DNA from: a virus
IMG/VR virus record: IMGVR_UViG_3300035670_010986
Span: 1 to 40,267 of that record
Length of the DNA stretch: 40,267 nucleotides
Direction: 5' to 3' (one strand)
A model generated the notes under the pieces. That model was given only the letters and a program-made list of their open reading frames with translations, was not told the DNA's origin and searched no databases. The position numbers and the translations under genes were made by a program. Below are positions 1-7,185 of the stretch, piece by piece (position 1 is the first letter of the stretch; every line of letters starts with the position of its first letter).

Positions 1-435
1 TGCGACCTCACGCTCATCGAAACCATGCCGCTCGGCGAGGTCGCGGACGACCGCAGCGACCATTATATCCCGCTGCACCAGTTCATCGCCCCGCTCCGCG
101 CCGCACACGCCCTCTATCCGATCGACAAGCGCACCGGCGGTCCCGCGCGCTATTTCGCGATCGAGGACAGCCCGGTGACCCTGGGCCTCATCACCCCGCT
201 CAGCGACAATTTCTGCGCGACGTGCAACCGCATCCGCCTGACGGTCGAGGGGCGCGTCTATATGTGCCTGGGACAGGATGACCATGTCGACCTGCGCGCG
301 GCGCTGCGCGAAGGCGGCGACGTCGACGGCTTGATCGACCGCGCCCTCGCTGGCAAACCCCGCGCGCACGACTTTCGCATCGAACGCGAATCCACACCGG
401 CGGTCGCGCGTCATATGAGTGCAACGGGCGGCTGA
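1..435 (+). CDS. moaA: GTP 3',8-cyclase MoaA, C-terminal part (5' end outside window)
   Basis: MoaA is a radical-SAM enzyme that, with MoaC, turns GTP into cyclic pyranopterin monophosphate, the first step of molybdenum cofactor synthesis in the cytoplasm. The reading frame is open from base 1, so the gene begins before the window. Visible are the ETMPLGE segment and the C-terminal cluster-binding motif with cysteines spaced C-x2-C-x13-C (CATCNRIRLT...YMC), which in this family holds the second 4Fe-4S cluster and contacts GTP. The chain ends in a Gly-Gly, as MoaA usually does; that tail is needed for activity in the family. Host gene, 30 bp upstream of nadK. Confidence 0.95.
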   Translation, partial: CDLTLIETMPLGEVADDRSDHYIPLHQFIAPLRAAHALYPIDKRTGGPARYFAIEDSPVTLGLITPLSDNFCATCNRIRLTVEGRVYMCLGQDDHVDLRAALREGGDVDGLIDRALAGKPRAHDFRIERESTPAVARHMSATGG

Positions 436-465
436 CGCGGCGGCCGCGAGGGGGAACCGGACATC

Positions 466-1236
466 ATGTTTCGCAAGATCGCGCTTGTCGCATCGAACGC
501 GCCCGCCGCAATGGAGGCCGAGGCCGAACTGCGCCCGCTCTACGACTTCGTCGACATCGGCGAGGCCGATCTGCTGATCGCGCTCGGCGGCGACGGATTT
601 CTGCTGCACATGCTCCACCAGCTGCTCGACCAGCGCCGCAGCCTGCCCGTATTCGGGATGAACCGCGGCACGATCGGCTTTCTGATGAACGAGTTTCGCG
701 TCGAGGGGCTGCTCGACCGCGTCGCCGCGGCGCGCCCCTATCTGATCCACCCGCTGTCCGGCGACATCGTGACGGTCAGCGGCGAGCGCCACATATTGCC
801 CGCGATCAACGAGATTTCGCTGCTGCGCGAGACGCGCCAGGCCGCCAAGCTGGAGGTGATGATCAACGAGCGGACGATGCTGGAGGAGTTGGCCTGCGAC
901 GGCGTGCTCGTCTCGACCCCCGCGGGATCGACCGCCTATAATCTCAGCGCCAACGGCCCGATCCTGCCGCTCGATTCGGCGATGCTGGCGCTCACCCCGA
1001 TCAGCCCCTTCCGCCCGCGGCGCTGGCGCGGCGCGCTCGTGCCCGAATCGACGAGCATCCGCTTCAACGTGCGCGAAGCGGCCAAACGCCCGGTCAGCGC
1101 GGTCGCCGACCAGCGCGAGATCCGCGACGTAAAGACCGTCCTCGTCACCACCGACCGCAGCCGGCCGCTGACCCTGCTGTTCGATCCCGACCAGGGCCTC
1201 GACGAACGCATCGCGATGGAACAATTTATCGTTTGA
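466..1236 (+). CDS. nadK: NAD kinase
   Basis: Phosphorylates NAD+ to NADP+ using ATP or polyphosphate; cytoplasmic and essential in most bacteria. The 256-residue length is typical of the short alphaproteobacterial form. The GGDG motif (LIALGGDGFLLH, about residues 38-49), the MNRGTIGFLMN segment and the STPAGSTAYNLSANGP motif that binds NAD are all present. It follows moaA by 30 bp, probably co-transcribed with it, and ends 60 bp before the tRNA gene. Chromosomal host gene, not part of the prophage. Confidence 0.95.
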   Translation: MFRKIALVASNAPAAMEAEAELRPLYDFVDIGEADLLIALGGDGFLLHMLHQLLDQRRSLPVFGMNRGTIGFLMNEFRVEGLLDRVAAARPYLIHPLSGDIVTVSGERHILPAINEISLLRETRQAAKLEVMINERTMLEELACDGVLVSTPAGSTAYNLSANGPILPLDSAMLALTPISPFRPRRWRGALVPESTSIRFNVREAAKRPVSAVADQREIRDVKTVLVTTDRSRPLTLLFDPDQGLDERIAMEQFIV

Positions 1237-1296
1237 GGGCTTGCAAAATCCGGCAAGCGGCGGCAAAGGAGCGCCTCGCCCGCCACGGCGGGATGT

Positions 1297-1371
1297 TCCT
1301 CGGTAGCTCAGCGGTAGAGCAATCGACTGTTAATCGATTGGTCGCAGGTTCGAATCCTGCCCGGGGAGCCA
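1297..1371 (+). tRNA. tRNA-Asn (anticodon GTT), integration target
   Basis: The 75-nt gene includes an encoded CCA. The acceptor arms TCCTCGG (1297-1303) and CCGGGGA (1361-1367) pair with one T-G wobble; discriminator G1368 and CCA 1369-1371 follow. The anticodon loop ACTGTTAAT holds GTT at 1329-1331, and the T arm GCAGG-TTCGAAT-CCTGC is canonical. Its last 18 nt (1354-1371) are the start of the prophage direct repeat, so the intact gene is kept at the left junction and a 3' fragment sits at the right junction (40169-40186). Confidence 0.96.
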
Positions 1372-1452
1372 CTTTCTTGTTTCACAAGCTTTCATAGGGT
1401 TCCGAAACCCTTGCTTTTACGGGGTTTCCCGAGGCAAGGATGTTTCATGTTG
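1354..1452 (+). repeat. attL: 99-bp direct repeat
   Basis: Identical base for base to 40169-40267. It begins with the last 18 nt of tRNA-Asn, including CCA, and continues 81 bp downstream through the tRNA terminator and an inverted repeat CCTTGC...GCAAGG (1409-1441). The base before the repeat differs (A at 1353, C at 40168), so the left edge is exact. The right edge cannot be fixed because the window ends there. The strand-exchange point lies somewhere inside. Confidence 0.95.
1396..1418 (+). terminator. Intrinsic terminator of tRNA-Asn, inside the att repeat
   Basis: Stem AGGGTT / AACCCT around a CCGA loop, followed by TGCTTTT. It lies 25 bp after the tRNA. Because it is inside the duplicated att sequence, the tRNA keeps a terminator after integration and a second copy sits at about 40211-40233. 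Confidence 0.6.
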
Positions 1453-1472
1453 TTTCAAGCAATTGCAGGAAA

Positions 1473-1539
1473 TGCCCCGCCAAGTCGGGGCACCATTCGG
1501 GGCACTGAGGGGTGCTCCAGGTGTATTGGTGGGGGCACC
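1473..1539 (+). promoter_or_regulatory. Putative integrase arm-type sites, left end (GGGGCACC)
   Basis: GGGGCACC occurs at 1487-1494 and 1532-1539 and GGGGCAC at 1499-1505; the first two copies are 12 bp apart. Reverse-oriented partial copies are TGCCCC at 1473-1478 and GGTGCTCC at 1511-1518. The same doublet with the same 12-bp spacing occurs at the right end (40091-40110). The position just inside attL and before the integrase gene fits arm sites for integrase 1, whose N-terminal domain is of the arm-binding type. The role is inferred. Confidence 0.6.
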
Positions 1540-1553
1540 GGAATCGGGTCGCC

Positions 1554-2777
1554 ATGGCGCTGACCGACGCCGCCTGCAGAAAGGCGATTCCCGGCGATCG
1601 CGATCGCAAGCTTTCCGACAGTGGCAGTCTTTACCTGCTGATCAAGCCCACTGGCACGAAATCGTGGCGGTGGAAGTTTCGTTTCGGCGGGAAGGAGAAG
1701 CAGCTGGTGCTCGGCCGCTATCCGGAAATGTCGCTCGCGCAGGCGCGCCTGGCGCGCGACGGCGCCCGCGCCCTGGTCGCCGCGGGCACCGATCCGACGC
1801 TCGTCCGGAAACAAGAGAAGGCGAAGGCGCGCGAGGAGCAGCTGCACACCTTCGAGATCACGGCCCGCGCTTGGCACGCCGAGCGCAAGGTGACGCTGGC
1901 GCCGCGTTACGCCGATCAAATCCTCGACCGCTTGGAGGCGGACGTGTTTCCGCAGTTCGGAGCGATAGCGATCCGGCAGGTCACCGCGCCGATGGTGCTC
2001 GCCGCGATCCGCAAGATCGAGGCGCGGGGAGCGAAGGAAATGGCGCATCGCGTCCGGCTGCACATTTCGGACGTCTTCGTCTGGGCGATCGCCTCGGGAC
2101 TGGCCGAGGGCGATCCGGCGGCAATCATCCAAAAGGCGCTGAAACCGCGGACGAAGCGGTTGCGTCACGCCCTGGTAAATATCGTCGACGCCCGCGCGCT
2201 ACTAACCGCCAGCCGCGAGGCGGCGTCGACCTGGTGGGCGACGAAGCTGGCGTCGCAGCTGCTTGCGTTCACGGCCGCGCGGCCGGGCGTCGTGCGGATG
2301 GCGGAGCCGGCGGAGTTCGAGGATCTCGACGGCGAGCAGCCGATCTGGCGAATCCCGGCGTCGAAAATGAAGCTGACGCGCGAACGCAAGGAGGACGTGA
2401 CCTACGAGTTCGTCATTCCGCTGTCCCGGCAAGGGGTGACGATAGCCAAGGCGGCAATCGCGAACAGCCTAAGCCGGCGCTGGCTGTTCCCGGGATATGG
2501 CGGCGGCCATCAACCGATCAGCGATTCGACGCTGAGCAAGCATTATCGCGACCTCGGCTACGCGGGCCGGCACGTCCCGCACGGCTGGCGCGCGACCTTC
2601 TCGACCATCATGAACGAACTCGCGGCCGAAGAGGAACGCGAAAAAGATCGGGAGATCATCGACATGATGCTCGCGCACATCAAGGAAGGCGTGGAGCCGG
2701 CCTACAATCGCGCCGCCTATATGCCGCGCCGACGCGAGATCGCGCAGGCCTGGGCGGACATGCTGATGCCCGCCTGA
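1554..2777 (+). CDS. Tyrosine-family integrase 1 (DUF4102/P4-type)
   Basis: Site-specific recombinase of 407 residues that would join attP and attB at tRNA-Asn and, with an excisionase, reverse the reaction. An N-terminal arm-binding DUF4102 domain (LSDSGSLYLLIKPTGTKSWR) is followed by a core-binding domain and a C-terminal catalytic domain. Catalytic residues read as R243 (TAARPGVV), a Lys near 273, H343 and R346 (HVPHGWR), H375 (LAH) and the nucleophile Y384 (AYNRAAY). The ATG at 1554 was chosen because it opens the conserved domain; an in-frame upstream ATG (1512) would run through the putative arm sites. It lies just inside attL and points inwards. Integrase 2 shares its HVPHGWRA signature. 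Confidence 0.93.
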   Translation: MALTDAACRKAIPGDRDRKLSDSGSLYLLIKPTGTKSWRWKFRFGGKEKQLVLGRYPEMSLAQARLARDGARALVAAGTDPTLVRKQEKAKAREEQLHTFEITARAWHAERKVTLAPRYADQILDRLEADVFPQFGAIAIRQVTAPMVLAAIRKIEARGAKEMAHRVRLHISDVFVWAIASGLAEGDPAAIIQKALKPRTKRLRHALVNIVDARALLTASREAASTWWATKLASQLLAFTAARPGVVRMAEPAEFEDLDGEQPIWRIPASKMKLTRERKEDVTYEFVIPLSRQGVTIAKAAIANSLSRRWLFPGYGGGHQPISDSTLSKHYRDLGYAGRHVPHGWRATFSTIMNELAAEEEREKDREIIDMMLAHIKEGVEPAYNRAAYMPRRREIAQAWADMLMPA

Positions 2778-2796
2778 CCGCGGCGGGAGGCGTCGC

Positions 2797-3558
2797 ATGA
2801 ACGCCCCCACCCGCAGCCTGGGCGAGATCCTCGGCAACCTTCCCGCCACCAAGTCCCGCCGCACCGGCCAGCCGGTGTGGCGCAACAGCTATTATGTCGG
2901 GCAGATCGAGCACCGCATATGGCGACCGCTCAATCGCGGCGACAGGCGCGGTTCGAAGCGCTGGATCGGCGCAATGCTTCAGTGCGCTCGCGAATTTGAA
3001 AGGCGCACACGACGAGCTCGACAGCAGCAGAACCCAGGCGTCCGCAACGGCGCGATCGGCGAGATCGGCCTTGCGGTCCTTGAGGTGCTGTATAATCGTT
3101 TCGTCGACTATAAGACCGGCCGACTGGATCCGGCGATCACGACGATCGCCGAGGCCGTCGGCCACAGCTATGCGGCCGTTCACACCGCGCTGCGTCGCCT
3201 TCGCGACGCCGGCTTCCTTCACTGGTTCCGCCGCAGCGAGCCCATCCAGGACGCAGAAGCGGCTGGCCCCCAGGTACGCCAGGTCAGCAACGCCTATGTC
3301 CCGTGGATGCTGCCGCCAATCATCGAACGAATGGTACGGAACCGCCTCGGCAAGGCGCCTACTCCCGACGACGCCGAGTGGGCGGCCGAGCAACGCGCCA
3401 AAGAATGGCAGGCCATGCTCGACGAAATGAGCTCGGCCGAATTCCACGCGACGACGTGGACCGGCGACAAGCTTGCCGGAGAAACCCTCGCCCGCATCGC
3501 GGCCTTGTTGGACAAGGAGCGCGAATCGTCGAGGACTGTAGAAACCGGGGGAATATAA
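2797..3558 (+). CDS. Winged-helix protein, possible replication initiator
   Basis: A 253-residue basic protein with a helix-turn-helix/winged-helix segment at about residues 109-147 (ITTIAEAVGHSYAAVHTALR then a GFLHWFRR wing) and a long Arg-rich N-terminal half. Proteins of this look accompany integrases in mobile elements of sphingomonads and relatives and are often annotated as replication protein A-like; that name is recalled from family style, not searched. It follows integrase 1 by 19 bp with a good GGGAGG ribosome site, so the two are probably one operon. It is the only plausible replication initiator in the element. It could equally be a transcription factor controlling integration. 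Confidence 0.6.
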   Translation: MNAPTRSLGEILGNLPATKSRRTGQPVWRNSYYVGQIEHRIWRPLNRGDRRGSKRWIGAMLQCAREFERRTRRARQQQNPGVRNGAIGEIGLAVLEVLYNRFVDYKTGRLDPAITTIAEAVGHSYAAVHTALRRLRDAGFLHWFRRSEPIQDAEAAGPQVRQVSNAYVPWMLPPIIERMVRNRLGKAPTPDDAEWAAEQRAKEWQAMLDEMSSAEFHATTWTGDKLAGETLARIAALLDKERESSRTVETGGI

Positions 3559-3824
3559 ATATTCCGAATGAGGAGTGCCTTCGGCACGCGCCTATCGATC
3601 CGTCACCCCGCCCCTACCGCATGAACTCCTACTCCGACGTTACCGCCGGCCGCACCGTCGTGTCGGCCGGCTGCGCCGGCCTGTGGCTCGGCAGAGGCCG
3701 AGAGCAAGGGCCGTGCCAGCCTTCAGGCGCCGCTCCGGCACCATCTGATGCGCGTTGACGGACCGCCGGAAATGGCGCATTCATCGCGAGCTAGGTGGGC
3801 CCGCGTGCGTCGTCATTCGGATCT
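3559..3824. other. Non-coding stretch between convergent genes
   Basis: No convincing gene is visible; a 45-codon frame from the ATG at 3621 has no ribosome site and no recognisable motif. The stretch holds a perfect palindromic arm pair GAATAT-AA-ATATTC (3551-3564) overlapping the end of the winged-helix gene, a short GTGCC-TTC-GGCAC hairpin (about 3575-3587), and a stronger GGCCGG-ctgcg-CCGGCC hairpin (3665-3681). These may end the integrase 1 transcript. It is also the seam where the two integrase modules meet. Confidence 0.5.
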
Positions 3825-3857
3825 CGGACGGGGCGGCCGCTATCGTCGCCCCGTCCG
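3825..3857 (-). terminator. Hairpin after integrase 2
   Basis: Perfect 11-bp inverted repeat CGGACGGGGCG (3825-3835) / CGCCCCGTCCG (3847-3857), directly abutting the integrase 2 stop codon. It has no T-tract on either strand, so it may work as a pause or mRNA-end structure rather than a full intrinsic terminator. Confidence 0.5.
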
Positions 3858-5036
3858 TCAGCCGACCAGCATCTCGCCCCACCGGTTCATCAGGTCGCGC
3901 CGCCGCTGCAGCCGCTCCGCCCGGTTGTACGCCGCCTCGACCTTGTCCTTCGGGCTGTGCGCCAGCGCCGCGTCGATCGCGGCCGACCAGGTCTCGCCCA
4001 TCTCTTCATTCAAAATCGTCGAGAAGCTCGCCCGCCAGCCGTGCGGAACGTGCCGCCCCGCGAAGCTGGTCCGCCCATAGAGCGCGCGAAGCGTCGCCGC
4101 GCCGATCGGCCGCGCGCGATCGCGGCCCGGAAAAACCAGTTTAGATCTGCACGCATGTTTTCGGGCCGCGCGCAGAACCTCGGCCGCCGCCGGCGACAGC
4201 GGCACCAGGTGCGCGAAACGATCCTCGTTCTTCTTTGCCCGCGACAATTTCATGCGCGCCGCCGGCACCCGCCAGATCGGCGCGTCGCCATCGAGGTCTT
4301 CAACCTCGTCCCATTGCATTCCGCGCACCGCGTCCAGGCGCACCGCCGTGAGCGCGAGCAGCTGCGACGCGCCCAGCACGGCCGGCGCGACCTCGAGCCC
4401 GGCGCACTCCTCGAGGAGCTGGCGGCAATCGTCGATCGACACTAGCGCCGGGTGCGGCGTCGCAAGCTTTCCGCCCTTCATCGCGCGGCCGAGCTGGGCC
4501 GCGGCGTCCTTCGTCTTATGGCCTTCGGCAATCGCGAAACCGAAGATCGCGGAGAGGCGCTGGCGAAGGCGGCCGGCGCTCTCGAGGCAACCGCGCGCCT
4601 CGACGTCGCGGACGAGCTCGAGCAGCTCGTTCGGCTCGATCGACCCGATCGGCCGCGCGCCGATCGCCGGGAAGACATCGCGCACCAGGCTGGCGAGCAC
4701 GTCTTCGGCATGCGCCGGCGACCAGCGCTCGAGCTGGTGCGCGTGCCAGGCGCGCGCGATCGGTTCGAAGCTGTCGCCGCGATCGGCTTTCTTCCCCGGG
4801 TCGACGCCGGCGAGCAGTTGCTGCTTCGCGAGCTCGCGCGCGGCCCGCGCCGCCGGCAAGGCCATGTCGGGCCAGCGGCCGAGGACGAGCAGCTTCTCGC
4901 GGCCGCGCCACCGGTACTTGAGCCGCCAGCTCTTCGCGCCCGTCGGCGTGACGAACAGGAACATGCCCCCGCCGTCGGACAGTTTATAGGCGCGCACCTG
5001 CGGCGCGGCGGCTTTCACCGCCCCGATCGTCAACAT
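3858..5036 (-). CDS. Tyrosine-family integrase 2 (DUF4102/P4-type)
   Basis: A second complete tyrosine recombinase, 392 residues, with an N-terminal DUF4102 arm-binding domain (KLSDGGGMFLFVTPTGAK) and an intact catalytic set: R233 (ALTAVRLDAV), K263, H332 and R335 (HVPHGWR), H360 and Y370. The start at 5036 has GGAGAG six bases upstream and opens the conserved domain; the frame extends to 5216 but that part is regulatory repeat. It converges on the integrase 1 operon. No stop or frameshift is seen, so it may be active, yet no matching attachment repeat for it was found in the window. It could be the phage's older integrase or part of a nested element. Confidence 0.92.
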   Translation of the reverse strand: MLTIGAVKAAAPQVRAYKLSDGGGMFLFVTPTGAKSWRLKYRWRGREKLLVLGRWPDMALPAARAARELAKQQLLAGVDPGKKADRGDSFEPIARAWHAHQLERWSPAHAEDVLASLVRDVFPAIGARPIGSIEPNELLELVRDVEARGCLESAGRLRQRLSAIFGFAIAEGHKTKDAAAQLGRAMKGGKLATPHPALVSIDDCRQLLEECAGLEVAPAVLGASQLLALTAVRLDAVRGMQWDEVEDLDGDAPIWRVPAARMKLSRAKKNEDRFAHLVPLSPAAAEVLRAARKHACRSKLVFPGRDRARPIGAATLRALYGRTSFAGRHVPHGWRASFSTILNEEMGETWSAAIDAALAHSPKDKVEAAYNRAERLQRRRDLMNRWGEMLVG

Positions 5037-5064
5037 TCTCGTCTCTCCACGAAACCGCGCAAAT

Positions 5065-5185
5065 CCGCCATTCGGCCGGAGTGAGTGTCGCGGATAATCC
5101 CTCCCCGCCATTCGGCAGGGCGAACGAAGCTTTTCCACGGCTCTCGGCACACGTCCGGAAGGCCGATACCCCCAGCGATACCCCC
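5065..5185 (-). promoter_or_regulatory. Repeat-rich region upstream of integrase 2 (arm-type sites)
   Basis: Two kinds of direct repeat precede the integrase 2 start. CCGCCATTCGGC occurs at 5065-5076 and 5105-5116 (40 bp apart). GATACCCCC occurs at 5165-5173 and 5177-5185, read on the minus strand as GGGGGTATC twice with a 12-bp period. The 12-bp spacing equals that of the GGGGCACC doublets of integrase 1, so these are likely arm-binding sites of integrase 2 with diverged sequence. The function is inferred. Confidence 0.5.
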
Positions 5186-5218
5186 ATTTTGGGCGCGGCT
5201 TTGGCGTCGATATCAACT

Positions 5219-5254
5219 TGGGGTAGACCCCATGTTGTCTCGGGGTCGACCCCG
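5219..5254. promoter_or_regulatory. Twin palindromes GGGGTMGACCCC
   Basis: TGGGGTAGACCCCA (5219-5232) and CGGGGTCGACCCCG (5241-5254) are near-identical dyads whose centres are 22 bp apart, about two DNA turns. They sit between the last late gene and integrase 2. They could be a dimeric regulator's operator pair, or tandem hairpins ending late transcription; there is no T-tract. Confidence 0.4.
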
Positions 5255-5256
5255 AT

Positions 5257-5433
5257 CTAGTCAGCCAACCTTACCGGGTTCGGACCCGGCCACGCCTTGG
5301 GGCAAGCGTCGCGATTATGCTTCGCGATTCCGCAGTAGGAGCACCGCAACTCGTTTCGGCGTCCCTGCCCGCCATGCGTTCTTGGGCAGTATCCGTCCGG
5401 GTGGTTGCGCGATCCGCAATAGCTGCAGCGCAT
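5257..5433 (-). CDS. Double CCHC zinc-knuckle mini-protein
   Basis: A 58-residue protein. It carries two exact C-x2-C-x4-H-x4-C zinc knuckles: C3, C6, H11, C16 (CSYCGSRNHPDGYC) and C31, C34, H39, C44 (CSYCGIAKHNRDAC). Such knuckles bind single-stranded nucleic acid in other families. Small proteins beginning MRCSYCGS are recurrent next to lysis genes in tailed phages, but I know of no assigned role. It starts 3 bp after the spanin-like gene and is the last gene of the late operon. Confidence 0.8.
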   Translation of the reverse strand: MRCSYCGSRNHPDGYCPRTHGGQGRRNELRCSYCGIAKHNRDACPKAWPGPNPVRLAD

Positions 5434-5436
5434 GAT

Positions 5437-5967
5437 CTAATCGGCCGGCGCCGGCGACGTCGCCACGCGAGACTGTTCGAGCGCCCAGGCCTGCAGCGCG
5501 AGCAGCTGGTCGGTGTTGTCCTGGGCAGCCTTCAGTCGGGCAGGAAGCTCGTGACAGCCGGTGCCCGCATAAGCTCGGCAGGTGGCGTCGGCGACGCCGG
5601 ACAGGTCAACGTCGCCGGCACCGCGGGAATCGGCTTCAGCGGCGCTTTCGAGCAGGCGGCGATAGCGAGCATCGGCAGAAGCGCGAGCAATTTGCAGTTC
5701 ATGCAATTTCCTTTCGGTGATGGAATCGCGCTCGGCCTTCACGCGCGCGACATTGGCGGCGGCTTCCCTCGCGAACTCGAATGCCGCGGCGCGATAATTG
5801 GCGATCGTCTGATGATGCGCTGCGCGCTCGGCCGACGCGAGCTGGCGCGCCTCGTCGCGCTGGTCGATCGCGCGATCGAGGCGGCACGACTGGACGCCGG
5901 CGGCGATCAGCGCCGCGAAGGCGACGCCGCCGAAAATCTTCGACGTCAGGACGGAAAACGGATTCAT
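5437..5967 (-). CDS. Rz-like inner-membrane spanin
   Basis: The 176-residue protein has one N-terminal membrane segment (FGGVAFAALIAAGVQSC, about residues 12-28) followed by a long charged, Ala-rich helix likely to form a coiled coil. This is the layout of Rz i-spanins, which disrupt the outer membrane in the last step of lysis. The start at 5967 overlaps the endolysin stop by 4 bp (ATGA). No nested Rz1 was identified; the upstream HEVAH lipoprotein (7182-7496) is an alternative outer-membrane partner. The call rests on topology and position rather than on a sequence signature. Confidence 0.65.
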   Translation of the reverse strand: MNPFSVLTSKIFGGVAFAALIAAGVQSCRLDRAIDQRDEARQLASAERAAHHQTIANYRAAAFEFAREAAANVARVKAERDSITERKLHELQIARASADARYRRLLESAAEADSRGAGDVDLSGVADATCRAYAGTGCHELPARLKAAQDNTDQLLALQAWALEQSRVATSPAPAD

Positions 5968-6626
5968 GGAGCGATCCCCTGCCCGCACGTCTTGCGATCG
6001 ATGTTGCCGATCCGGTGGGCCAGCCACCCCTTGTGAAAAGTGCGCAGCCTGGAATTGACGCGGATCAGGCGATCATACTCGGCGCGCTGCTTTGTATCGA
6101 GCCGGTCGAGCGTCGCGATGCACGCCGGCACTGAGCCCATTTTCTCCTGCAGCTGGCGATAGGCGCCGACGCTCGCGGGCCCGATGCGCCCGTCGATCTT
6201 CAGCTTCGCGCCGCCCAGCTCGTTCATGCTCTGCTGAAACCATCGGCTCGGCCGCGCCGGACCGAAATTGACCGCGCTGTCGACCAGCTCGCCGCCGACG
6301 GCCGGATCGGCGTTGACGATCGGCATGAAGCCGGGACCGACAATATAGCGCTTCAGGTATATCTCGTCGGCGCAGATCGTGATCGCGCCGGTGCAGTGCT
6401 TCGGGAAATATCGCATGTCGCCGCGATAACCCGCCGCCCGTGCCACCGCCTGCGTCACGCCGAAATTGGTTGGTCCGCCCGGATCGTTGCGGTTGTTCAC
6501 ATAACCGCCCTCATTGGCATAGACGCCCGCGAGGATGACCGCGATCGCGCCGGCGATCGCGCCGCCCTTCTTGACCGCGCCGCCTTTCGGCGCGACCGTC
6601 GGCGGGTCAATCGCCGCGCGCTGCAT
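5964..6626 (-). CDS. Endolysin, glycoside hydrolase 108 type, with N-terminal membrane anchor
   Basis: A peptidoglycan-cleaving lysozyme of 220 residues. The GH108 signature EGGYVNNRNDPGGPTNFGVT lies at about residues 39-58, with Glu39 the expected catalytic acid; the C-terminal half fits the peptidoglycan-binding domain usually fused to this family. Residues 17-36 (AVKKGGAIAGAIAVILAGVY) form a weakly hydrophobic Gly/Ala-rich segment, as in signal-anchor-release (SAR) endolysins, which are exported in an inactive membrane-tethered form. It overlaps the holin-like gene before it and the spanin gene after it. Confidence 0.88.
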   Translation of the reverse strand: MQRAAIDPPTVAPKGGAVKKGGAIAGAIAVILAGVYANEGGYVNNRNDPGGPTNFGVTQAVARAAGYRGDMRYFPKHCTGAITICADEIYLKRYIVGPGFMPIVNADPAVGGELVDSAVNFGPARPSRWFQQSMNELGGAKLKIDGRIGPASVGAYRQLQEKMGSVPACIATLDRLDTKQRAEYDRLIRVNSRLRTFHKGWLAHRIGNIDRKTCGQGIAP

Positions 6627-6873
6627 CGCGCATCTCCTCGAGCTTGGGCTGACGGACGGCCGCCGCGATCAGCGCACCGCCGTAAAAGACAATCGACAGG
6701 ATCATTTGCAACCGCACCGGCACCTGCGCAGCCAGCGGGCCGGGCAGGCTGTTCCACAGCAGCAGCAACAGGTTGGGATCGATCAGGAACAGGCTGTTGA
6801 CGAACAGGCCGACCGCCATCAGGCGCACCGACCATTTGCGCCAGACTAGGCGCAGGCGGGATTTCAGGGTCAT
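6607..6873 (-). CDS. Holin-like protein, two membrane segments
   Basis: An 88-residue protein with a basic N-terminus (KSRLRLVWRKW) and two hydrophobic segments (about residues 16-40 and 55-73), ending in a charged tail. Size, topology and position before the endolysin fit a class II holin that permeabilises the inner membrane at the time of lysis. The start at 6873 is preferred because AGGA lies nine bases upstream; an alternative ATG is two codons earlier (6879). It overlaps the endolysin start by 20 bp. Confidence 0.65.
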   Translation of the reverse strand: MTLKSRLRLVWRKWSVRLMAVGLFVNSLFLIDPNLLLLLWNSLPGPLAAQVPVRLQMILSIVFYGGALIAAAVRQPKLEEMRDAARGD

Positions 6874-6880
6874 GAACATC

Positions 6881-7003
6881 CTAGCTTTTCATCATCGCGC
6901 CAGCGAGCGCGGCGAGCACGGCGAACGGGACGAGCGCCGTCTTTATGTGGAAGAGAATCAGCAGCAGCAGGACGGCGCCTAGCGCCCGCGTAATCGGCGC
7001 CAT
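6881..7003 (-). CDS. 40-residue single-span membrane protein
   Basis: A mini-protein beginning MAPITRALGAVLLLLILF and ending MMKS, hydrophobic over almost its whole length. It overlaps the previous gene by 25 bp and ends just before the holin-like gene. It could be an antiholin, a pinholin-like peptide or an accessory lysis protein. No family is recognised; position and hydrophobicity are the only evidence. Confidence 0.5.
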   Translation of the reverse strand: MAPITRALGAVLLLLILFHIKTALVPFAVLAALAGAMMKS

Positions 7004-7185
7004 GTTCCGGCAATCCAGCCCGCCAGCTGGAGAAAGCGCTGCGACTGGCTGATCTGGATCGAGAGCCAGACGATCGACAGGATCGTGGCGATCGTCGGTA
7101 ACAGGTTCACGATCGACCCCACGACAATGAAATAGGAAAGGACGTCGGCAGCCGACTTGATCTGGTCGACCTGGTGCGAGCTCAT
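6979..7185 (-). CDS. Small membrane protein of the lysis cassette
   Basis: The 68-residue protein has an N-terminal amphipathic part (MSSHQVDQIKSAADVLSYF), a central hydrophobic stretch of roughly 30 residues (IVVGSIVNLLPTIATILSIV) and a basic C-terminus (WRRLRGR). It begins at an ATGA overlap with the lipoprotein gene. It resembles small holin/antiholin-type proteins, so this cassette has three membrane proteins before the endolysin; which one times lysis cannot be told. Confidence 0.6.
   Translation of the reverse strand: MSSHQVDQIKSAADVLSYFIVVGSIVNLLPTIATILSIVWLSIQISQSQRFLQLAGWIAGTWRRLRGR

Noticed and set aside
3621-3758. 45-codon frame in the gap after the winged-helix gene
   Set aside because: No ribosome site, Gly/Ala/Pro-rich, and overlaps hairpins.
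5276-5291. CCGGGTTCGGACCCGG, looks like a tRNA T-arm and possible att remnant for integrase 2
   Set aside because: The loop would have six bases, there is no acceptor or anticodon arm, and it codes for part of the zinc-knuckle protein.
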